Below, in pieces: positions 7,401 through 12,719 of a stretch of 14,185 nt of DNA. The stretch comes from DATJGR01 sp035494855 (GTDB taxonomy: Bacteria > Pseudomonadota > Gammaproteobacteria > Pseudomonadales > Azotimanducaceae). Location: the NCBI GenBank assembly GCA_035494855.1, contig DATJGR010000099.1, forward strand, positions 1 to 14,185. The letters run 5' to 3'. Position 1 is the stretch's first letter. Each line of letters begins with the position of its first letter. Both the position numbers and the translations under genes were made by a program. The notes below the pieces were generated by a model. That model did no database searches and had not been told where the DNA came from. It worked only from the letters and a program-made list of their open reading frames with translations.

Positions 7401-7880
7401 TCACCAGAACAGCGCCGCGACGAAGATGCCGATCATCGAGAACGCGAGCGCCAGCTTGACGACCACACCGACCAGCAACCCCACGCCGGTTGCGAGACCC
7501 ACGCGGCCCGCGCGCTGCAGGTTGCGCATCGCAACGAATTCGCCGATCGCAGCCCCGACGAACGGCATGAACAGCACACCCCACAGCCCGGTGAATACGC
7601 CGACGGCGGTGCCGATCGCAGCGCCGCTCACCGCGAGCGGACTCGCGCCGAGGCGCTTGGCGCCGAGGCTACCGGCTACGAAGTCACACGCGACGCTCGC
7701 GCAGGCAAGCACGCCGATCACGCCGAGCGTCCATCCCGAAACACGGCTCCAGTCGTCGATCCACGCGCCGAGCACCGCCCCGGCGAAGATCAGCACCGCG
7801 CCCGGCAGGATCGGCAACACCGTCCCGACGACGCCCGCCGCCATGAGGGCGATCACCAGCACCCAGAGTGCGATTGTCAC
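7401..7880 (-). CDS. DUF456 family integral membrane protein
   Basis: This 159-aa protein is almost entirely hydrophobic. It begins with a long membrane segment, GVVGTVLPILPGAVLIFAGAV at about 16-36, followed by further glycine- and alanine-rich helices and a last helix near 130-157. The GTVLPILPGA motif, DFVAGSLGAKRLGAS and FMPFVGAAIGEF are typical of DUF456, a bacterial membrane family of unknown function. The start is GTG at 7880 with only a weak purine-rich stretch upstream. It lies 57 nt after the stop of the exported two-cysteine protein gene on the same strand, so it may be the last gene of the nitrile hydratase run, or it may have its own promoter in that gap. It converges with the DoxX-like gene. 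Confidence 0.87.
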   Translation of the reverse strand: MTIALWVLVIALMAAGVVGTVLPILPGAVLIFAGAVLGAWIDDWSRVSGWTLGVIGVLACASVACDFVAGSLGAKRLGASPLAVSGAAIGTAVGVFTGLWGVLFMPFVGAAIGEFVAMRNLQRAGRVGLATGVGLLVGVVVKLALAFSMIGIFVAALFW

Positions 7881-7937
7881 CTCGGAAGGCTCTTCAGCGA
7901 AGTTCTCCCAATCGTGCGACCGCCACCATCGACGTCG

Positions 7938-8420
7938 CTACTTCAGCTTGGTCACCGCCGTCTGAGCGAGCGCGATCGCCATCGGTCGCATCGCATCTAC
8001 TGACGCATCGCTTTGTAGACCGACGTGCAACGCATATGCGCTCGTGGGCGAACTGATCGTGAAGACCTCTATATTGCCGGGCGCACTTCGCAGATATGCT
8101 CCGGAGCCGACACCGTCGATCGCTTCCGCGCCCTCCGGTGTGGCCAACGCGGTGGTCACGGTGCGCGAGTAAATGATCAATTCGATCGAGAGGTCGTCGC
8201 CGCCGTCGAAGGAACAGACCGGCTGTCCGCCGGGCATTTGGTCCGATTGGTTCGCAAGGCGCATCACGTCGGCGCGTCCCGTCGCTCTCTGAATGTCGGC
8301 CTTGGTCAGCAGCGAGCAAGGGTCCGGCATCGGGCGCGTACCTTGGGCCGCTTGTGCGAAGTCGTCCGAACCAACCACCGCGGCGCCCAGAACCGCCCCG
8401 ATGACAACTGCATTTCTCAT
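7938..8420 (-). CDS. Exported protein with a two-cysteine DPCSLLT domain
   Basis: This 160-aa protein has a putative signal peptide at residues 1-24 (hydrophobic VVIGAVLGAAVVG, likely cleavage after AQA), although only a single basic residue opens it. The mature part starts PMPDPCSLLTKADIQRATGR and has just two cysteines, C35 and C69 (QPVCSFDGG), probably forming a disulfide in the periplasm. The DPCSLL...CSF pattern is like that of small extracytoplasmic domains of the DUF3558 kind, known mainly from Actinobacteria; this likeness is from pattern only and the function is unknown. The start is secure: ATG 8420 is preceded by AGGAGG (8433-8428) at 7-nt spacing, and this site overlaps the stop of the DUF2959 gene, 12 nt upstream, so the two are likely coupled in one transcript. 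Confidence 0.8.
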   Translation of the reverse strand: MRNAVVIGAVLGAAVVGSDDFAQAAQGTRPMPDPCSLLTKADIQRATGRADVMRLANQSDQMPGGQPVCSFDGGDDLSIELIIYSRTVTTALATPEGAEAIDGVGSGAYLRSAPGNIEVFTISSPTSAYALHVGLQSDASVDAMRPMAIALAQTAVTKLK

Positions 8421-8432
8421 GGTCAGCCCTCC

Positions 8433-9125
8433 TCACACACCCTCGAGGTCCTTGACGAACGCCTGCGAGCGCGCAATCGACGCCTCCATTTCGCGAATCA
8501 GACGGGCAACGTCCGTCTCGATGGCCGCGAGTTCGTTCTTCAGCGACGCGATCGCCCGGGCGTTCAGATTGTGCTTCAGGTAGAGCACCTGGTCGCGAAA
8601 AGCGTCAAGTACAGGCTTCATGCGACTCTCCGCCCGGAGCATCGAAGCCATCAGGTCCTTGTACTTCGCCTCCGTAGCCTTGAGCTTCTGCTCGCTCGAG
8701 CGCCGCAACGCTGCGCTCGAGTACTTTCCGAGTTCGTCGCGCCATTCGCTGAAGAGCGCCCCGGACACGCGCTGCACATCGAGGATCCGGTGCGACACGG
8801 TCTCGGCCTTCGACTCGCTTTCCTTGAGCGCCCCGGAAAGACCGTCGTAGAGATCTTCGAGGTCGCCGCCGCGGTAGCCCGTCACCGCCGAGAATTCCTC
8901 GAGCGCGCTCTGAAACTGCGCCTTAGCGTCCTCCTGTGCCGCCATCGCGTCCTTGACGCGAGCGGAGAGAATGTCGCGCTTCTCGATTCCGAATTTCTCT
9001 TTGACGCCGTATTCGACCGATTCACAGCCGGGCTGCAGGAGGAAAACCAGCACCACCCAGATCCACTTGAATCCGGCACGCTCTTTCGGCGACAGCATCC
9101 GCTGGTTCTCCGTCTGAACACTCAT
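8433..9125 (-). CDS. DUF2959 family envelope protein (probable lipoprotein)
   Basis: This is 230 aa from ATG 9125. An N-terminal hydrophobic stretch (WIWVVLVFLL) ends at QPGC34, where lipid attachment would be expected, but Q and P at -3 and -2 are unusual in a lipobox. The rest is long and helical and follows the DUF2959 family closely: EKFGIEKRDIL, DAMAAQEDAKAQFQSALEEF, YRGGDLEDLYD, SEWRDELGKYS, and the highly conserved VLDAFRDQVLYLKHNLNAR near 177-195. Function is unknown; a coiled-coil role at the envelope is likely. The start codon overlaps the stop of nitrile hydratase beta (ATGA). AGGAGG lies directly against this ATG, with zero spacing. An in-frame ATG at 9098, nine codons in, has GGAG 9 nt upstream and may be the real start, giving 221 aa. 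Confidence 0.87.
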   Translation of the reverse strand: MSVQTENQRMLSPKERAGFKWIWVVLVFLLQPGCESVEYGVKEKFGIEKRDILSARVKDAMAAQEDAKAQFQSALEEFSAVTGYRGGDLEDLYDGLSGALKESESKAETVSHRILDVQRVSGALFSEWRDELGKYSSAALRRSSEQKLKATEAKYKDLMASMLRAESRMKPVLDAFRDQVLYLKHNLNARAIASLKNELAAIETDVARLIREMEASIARSQAFVKDLEGV

Positions 9126-9787
9126 CCTCCTGAGCGTCCTTCAAATCGAGCAACATCGCTGGCAACCGGGCGAAATGCAGCCACTTCGAGCTCGAGATAA
9201 CTCTGGAACACCGCAACGTGCACGAGCGCCGCGTCGGACGAGTTCGGCCACAGATCTTCGCTGCGAAACCGCACGTCGTAGGTCGGTTCGTCCGCGGCTT
9301 CCACGCCGTGTGCATGCGCATCCGGAAACGGATAAGCGGGCGACTCGCTGACCACCACGCCGGTCCTGCCGCGAATGTAGCCCGGCATGCGCATGTGGCC
9401 GGGGACATAGTCGTTACGCACCTTGACGCGGTCGCCAGGCGCGAACCGCTGTCGTGACGGGACGTTCGGTCGTCCTGGCGCGCTCGGCGCCGCGATCGGA
9501 AACGCGCCCTGCGCGCGCCGCTCGAGCTCTTCCTGCGTCACGATGCCTTTCTCGACGCACAACGTCGCGAGGCTCGTCAGCGAGCGCTCGTAATAGCTTG
9601 CGGTGAGATAGTGACGCGGCTCCATCCGTTCGATCGCGTGCCGGTACTCGTCCATGTTGAAGATGCCGAGCCGCACCGCGAGCGAATACAGCGCATTGAC
9701 GCGCCGTTCCCACGGTTCGTGAAATACCTGCGCGTTCAGCGCGTATCGCACGCGTCCGAACCCCTGCCTGCCGCCGAGATCATGCAT
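9122..9787 (-). CDS. Nitrile hydratase subunit beta
   Basis: From ATG 9787 this is 221 aa, the usual length for nitrile hydratase beta. It opens HDLGGRQGFG, then VFHEPWERRVNAL (21-33), YRHAIERMEP (48-57), LTASYYERSL (61-70) and EKGIVTQEEL (79-88), with the C-terminal barrel-like domain RFAPGDRVKVRN, PGHMRMPGYIRGRTGVV (129-145) and YDVRFRSEDLWP (170-181). The arginines in IERM and GHMRMP match the positions that contact the oxidised cysteines of the alpha subunit. With alpha it would hydrate nitriles to amides. The family usually starts M-D-G-[VI]-H-D; here the three codons before ATG 9787 read ATC GAC GGC, and AGGAG (9808-9804) is well spaced for that ATC but 16 nt from the ATG. The true start is therefore uncertain. 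Its stop overlaps the DUF2959 ATG. Confidence 0.93.
   Translation of the reverse strand: MHDLGGRQGFGRVRYALNAQVFHEPWERRVNALYSLAVRLGIFNMDEYRHAIERMEPRHYLTASYYERSLTSLATLCVEKGIVTQEELERRAQGAFPIAAPSAPGRPNVPSRQRFAPGDRVKVRNDYVPGHMRMPGYIRGRTGVVVSESPAYPFPDAHAHGVEAADEPTYDVRFRSEDLWPNSSDAALVHVAVFQSYLELEVAAFRPVASDVARFEGRSGG
9126..9131 (-). promoter_or_regulatory. Strong Shine-Dalgarno placed directly against the DUF2959 ATG
   Basis: The minus strand reads AGGAGG immediately followed by ATG (9125-9123), leaving no spacer. A full-consensus site normally needs about 5-9 nt, so it should work poorly for this ATG. It may instead help ribosomes that finish nitrile hydratase beta to reinitiate at the overlapping ATGA, or the in-frame ATG at 9098 may be used with its own GGAG. 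Confidence 0.5.
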
Positions 9788-9803
9788 GCCGTCGATGGTC
9801 GTT

Positions 9804-9808
9804 CTCCT
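9804..9808 (-). promoter_or_regulatory. Ribosome binding site of nitrile hydratase beta
   Basis: AGGAG on the minus strand overlaps the TAG stop of the alpha gene. It lies 7 nt before an ATC codon (9796-9794) at the place where the family has its ATG, and 16 nt before the first real ATG (9787). The spacing fits the ATC position and is too long for the ATG. Confidence 0.6.
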
Positions 9809-10403
9809 ACAGTCGCGCGACGCCGATCATCGAATCTTTCGTCACGATGTTCGCGAGCTCCGCTTCGGACCAGCCCGCGGTGTGCGGCGGACGCACCGGC
9901 AGCACCATGTAACGCGTATCGGCCGTGGTGTCCCACACGCGGATTTCGACTTCCGGCGCGAGCTCCAGCCCCATCTCCGCAAGCACGGTGCGCGACTGCC
10001 GCACGATGCGCGCCCGATATTCGAGATCTTTGTACCAGTCCGGCGGCAGACCGATGATCGTGAACGCCGTGCACGAGCACAGCGTGCAGCAGATGACGTT
10101 CTGCACAGCCGGAGTGTTCTCCAGTACAACGAGATGACGATGGTGCGGCGGCATCGAAAGGCCGAGTTCTGCCACCGCGTCGCGACCGTTCGCGAGCAGG
10201 CGTTGTTTGAACGCCGGATCCGTCCACGCCTTCGCGACGACCCGCGCACCGTTTTCGGGAATCCACGTCTCTTCGGTGAGATGCTCGAACTGCTCGATGA
10301 CTTCCGCGGGTTTGAAACCGCGCTCGTCGAAGGCGGCTTGAATGGCGTCGACACGTCGCTCGACAGGCGCGATGTTCGGATGTGTGTCGTTGCGGTCGGC
10401 CAT
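9807..10403 (-). CDS. Nitrile hydratase subunit alpha (metal-binding subunit)
   Basis: This is 198 aa with family signatures throughout: HLTEETWIPENGARVVAKAWTDP near 41, LPPDWYKDLEYRARIVRQSR (119-138), LAEMGLEL, and a C-terminus GWSEAELANIVTKDSMIGVA (177-196). The metal site is C106-T-L-C109-S-C111-T. In the family, the second and third cysteines are oxidised to sulfinic and sulfenic acids and hold Co(III) or Fe(III). Thr after the first Cys is the cobalt-type residue, whereas Thr after the last Cys (cobalt enzymes have Tyr) and the following Ala resemble iron-type enzymes. An extra cysteine, C105, precedes the motif. The alpha-before-beta order is the one usual for iron-type operons. ATG 10403 has GGAGG 6 nt upstream. 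The gene leads a minus-strand run and is divergent from an MFS transporter. A thiocyanate-hydrolase-like activity is an alternative. Confidence 0.94.
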   Translation of the reverse strand: MADRNDTHPNIAPVERRVDAIQAAFDERGFKPAEVIEQFEHLTEETWIPENGARVVAKAWTDPAFKQRLLANGRDAVAELGLSMPPHHRHLVVLENTPAVQNVICCTLCSCTAFTIIGLPPDWYKDLEYRARIVRQSRTVLAEMGLELAPEVEIRVWDTTADTRYMVLPVRPPHTAGWSEAELANIVTKDSMIGVARL

Positions 10404-10434
10404 CGTGATCCTCCGTGTATCGAAGAGGCGCCTG

Positions 10435-10464
10435 ATTGTACGGCGCGTGCAGACGCGCGGTCAC
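10435..10464 (-). promoter_or_regulatory. Predicted sigma70 promoter of the nitrile hydratase genes, with palindromic spacer
   Basis: On the minus strand, GTGACC (10464-10459, 4 of 6 matches to TTGACA) is followed after 18 nt by TACAAT (10440-10435, 5 of 6 matches to TATAAT). Transcription would start near 10428, giving about 25 nt of leader before ATG 10403. The 18-nt spacer contains an exact inverted repeat, GCGCGT-GCAG-ACGCGC, at 10443-10458. A protein bound there would block or reshape polymerase binding, so it is a candidate operator. No regulator gene lies next to it. Confidence 0.52.
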
Positions 10465-10506
10465 TGTGGGATGCTCCGGGCTCAACCGACGATGAGGGGT
10501 CGTTGA

Positions 10507-11832
10507 GTGAGCCAATCCGCAGACTTGCTCGCGCCCGCCGCGCGCGACCCGATCGTCGATGCGCCGCGCACGTTCGAGTTCGGCAGCCGCTACACGTACT
10601 ACGCACTCGCGGTGTTGCTCGGCGTCGGCACGTTCAACATCATCGATCGCACCGTCATCAACCTGCTGCTGGTACCGATCGGCCACGATCTGCAGTTGTC
10701 CGATACGCAACTCGGTCTGTTCGCCGGCACCGCGTTCGGCATCTTCTACGCGCTGGCACAGATCCCGATCGCGCGTTTCGCCGATCGTAAGCCGCGCGGG
10801 CGCATCATCTCGATGGCGCTCGCGTTCTGGAGCGTGATGACGCTGCTGCAGAGTTCGGTGACCGGGTTTTTCACGCTGGCGCTGACGCGCGCAGCGGTGG
10901 CGATCGGCGAAGCGGGCAGCGGTCCGGCGTCGATGTCGATGCTGGCGGATCTGTTTCCGCAGGACCGCCGAACGCGCGCGTTCGCAATCCTCGCGGCGCA
11001 GGCGCCGATCGGCTATGCAATCGGCGCGCTCGTTGCGGGGTTCGCGCGAGAAGCGATCGGCTGGCGCGGCGCGCTGATGCTGGTCGGTGTTCCCGGATTG
11101 ATCTTCGCAGTCATCGTCTGGCGTACGGTGCGCGAGCCCACGCGCGGCTACTTTCAGACGGGACCGGTCGAACCGTCGGCGACCCTGGGCGAAACGCTGC
11201 GTTTCCTGCTCGGTCTGCCGGCGTTCCGCCACACGCTGATCGCGTACACGATCCTCGTCACGGTCGCCGGCGCGCAGAGTTTCGATCCGGTGTACCTGGA
11301 ACGCGTGTTCGGATTCTCGCCGAAGGAAGTGGGCTCGTTGCTCGGCGCCGCAGGTCTGCTGTCGATCGTCGGCTACTATCTCGGCGGTTGGCTGTGCGAC
11401 CGCATGACGGTGCGCGACGCGAGTTGGGCATTGCGGCTGCCGGCCATCTTCCTGATTTTCAACCTCACCATAGGCATCGCGTACTACCAGGCACCCAGCC
11501 GCACGGTGGCGATCGCACTCGCGCTGACCGTGCCGTTTCTTCCGGGCATCCTGCCGATCGTTCTGGCCACGGTGCAGAACCTGTCGCCCGCGACCATGCG
11601 GGCGCGCGCCGCGGCGATTCTGTTGACCGTGTCCACTCTGGTCGGCATCGGATGCGGCGCACCGCTCGCGGGCGCCATCTCCGACGCGCTCACGCCGCGG
11701 TTCGGCCTCGAAGCCATTCGCTACTCGTTACTGTCGATCGTCGTAACGGGCGTGCTGTGGGCGATGGTGCATTTCTGGCTGGGTTCGCGCACGCTGACGC
11801 AGAACATCGCGGCAAAGCACTTGCGAACATAG
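10507..11832 (+). CDS. Spinster-like MFS transporter
   Basis: This 441-aa protein has about 12 hydrophobic segments and an N-terminal soluble tail of some 28 residues. The first helix contains FNIIDRTVINLLLVPI. Loop 2-3 carries the MFS motif A variant ARFADRKPRGR at 89-99, and IGEAGSGPASMSMLADLFPQDRRTRA near 133-158 is the signature of the spinster-like group. These transporters are inner-membrane, often sugar- or organic-acid-type porters; in degradative bacteria they often sit by catabolic genes. The substrate cannot be read from the sequence. The start is GTG at 10507, with GAGGGG 7 nt upstream. It is divergent from the nitrile hydratase genes across 103 nt, which suggests but does not prove a shared substrate, and ends 8 nt from the stop of the convergent dehydrogenase. 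Confidence 0.9.
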   Translation: MSQSADLLAPAARDPIVDAPRTFEFGSRYTYYALAVLLGVGTFNIIDRTVINLLLVPIGHDLQLSDTQLGLFAGTAFGIFYALAQIPIARFADRKPRGRIISMALAFWSVMTLLQSSVTGFFTLALTRAAVAIGEAGSGPASMSMLADLFPQDRRTRAFAILAAQAPIGYAIGALVAGFAREAIGWRGALMLVGVPGLIFAVIVWRTVREPTRGYFQTGPVEPSATLGETLRFLLGLPAFRHTLIAYTILVTVAGAQSFDPVYLERVFGFSPKEVGSLLGAAGLLSIVGYYLGGWLCDRMTVRDASWALRLPAIFLIFNLTIGIAYYQAPSRTVAIALALTVPFLPGILPIVLATVQNLSPATMRARAAAILLTVSTLVGIGCGAPLAGAISDALTPRFGLEAIRYSLLSIVVTGVLWAMVHFWLGSRTLTQNIAAKHLRT

Positions 11833-11840
11833 GCCGTCGT

Positions 11841-12605
11841 TCACCCAGGAATGCCCGTCCGCGCCATCAGACCGCCGTCAGCGACGATCGCGGCGCCGTT
11901 GACATAAGCCGAGTCGTCGCTCGCCAGAAACACGGCGACCGACGCAATGTCGCTCGGACGGCCGATGCGGCGCAGCGGCGTCGCCCGCTCCATCCGGGCG
12001 CGCGCCTCGTCGGTGAACGTCTTCAGGATCGCCGGTGAGCCGATCACCCCGGGGCAGATGCAGTTCGTGCGGATGCCGCGCGGACCGAAGTCGACCGCCA
12101 TCGAACGGCTCAGGTTCACGACCGCCGCTTTCGCCGCGTTGTAGGCCGCCATGTTGCGGTCGCCGGTGAGACCGTCCACCGATCCCATGTTGATGATCGC
12201 GCCCGACCCGCGCTCGAGCATGTGCGGCAATACCGCGCGCGACACGTTGAAGGTGCCGCGCAGGTTGACGTCGAGCACCATTTCCCAGTCTTCCAGCGAC
12301 ACGCTAACGACGTCGCCCGGCCGCGTGGTGCCCGCGTCGTTGAACACTGCGTCGATGCGGCCGAACTCCGCGAGCGCATCGGCCACGCATTTCTCCACCT
12401 GGTCGAGAAAGCGTACGTCGCACGCGAACGCGCGTGCGTTGCCGCCCTCCGCGCGAACCAGTTCGGCTGTCTGCTCGGCGCGCGGCGCACGCACGTCGAC
12501 GACCGCGACCGCAGCACCTTCCCGCGCGAACGCGAGCGCCGAATCGCGACCGATGCCCGCACCGGAACCCGTAATCAATGCCACCCTGCCGTCGAGCTTG
12601 CCCAC
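11841..12605 (-). CDS. NAD(P)-dependent short-chain dehydrogenase/reductase (SDR)
   Basis: This is a 254-aa classical SDR. The nucleotide loop TGSGAGIG is at residues 12-19 and D37 at the end of the second strand (VVDVR) favours NAD over NADP. The NNAG motif is altered to NDAG at 89-92. The catalytic set is N114 (LDVNLRG), S142 (MGSVDG), Y155 and K159 (YNAAK). CPGVIGSP follows at 184-191 and the C-terminus has SAYVNGAAIVADGG. It would interconvert an alcohol and a ketone; the substrate is unknown. The start is GTG at 12605 with AGGAGG about 9 nt upstream; the frame continues open to 13376, but that part is antisense to the esterase and lacks SDR features. The gene is divergent from the esterase and tail-to-tail with the MFS gene, with no room for a separate terminator. 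Confidence 0.92.
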   Translation of the reverse strand: MGKLDGRVALITGSGAGIGRDSALAFAREGAAVAVVDVRAPRAEQTAELVRAEGGNARAFACDVRFLDQVEKCVADALAEFGRIDAVFNDAGTTRPGDVVSVSLEDWEMVLDVNLRGTFNVSRAVLPHMLERGSGAIINMGSVDGLTGDRNMAAYNAAKAAVVNLSRSMAVDFGPRGIRTNCICPGVIGSPAILKTFTDEARARMERATPLRRIGRPSDIASVAVFLASDDSAYVNGAAIVADGGLMARTGIPG

Positions 12606-12658
12606 GCTGAACTCCCTCCTCTGTCGGTGATGCAAGGTTACGCGCCAAAGCCCCGGAC

Positions 12659-12690
12659 TTGACACGCACTCGCATAAATCCGTACTTAGT
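12659..12690 (+). promoter_or_regulatory. Possible promoter of the carboxylesterase gene
   Basis: A perfect -35 hexamer TTGACA lies at 12659-12664 in the 114-nt gap between the divergent dehydrogenase and esterase starts. The region 17-18 nt downstream reads GTACTTAGT, which matches the -10 consensus poorly. The AT-rich CATAAATC lies closer, only 8 nt away, and is too near to act as its -10. Leader length would be about 25-30 nt. It may need an activator, or the match may be chance. Confidence 0.3.
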
Positions 12691-12719
12691 CGCATCCAAC
12701 CTCTGTCGCGAGGGCAGTC

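Noticed and set aside
9122..10403. Thiocyanate hydrolase instead of nitrile hydratase
   Set aside because: Thiocyanate hydrolase splits the beta-equivalent into two subunits; here the beta subunit is a single full-length chain. The alternative remains possible for activity but not for gene structure.
9736..11232. A 498-codon minus-strand frame across the MFS and nitrile hydratase genes
   Set aside because: The product is dominated by Arg, Glu, Gln and His repeats of the low-complexity kind seen in out-of-frame GC-rich DNA; both overlapping genes are well supported.
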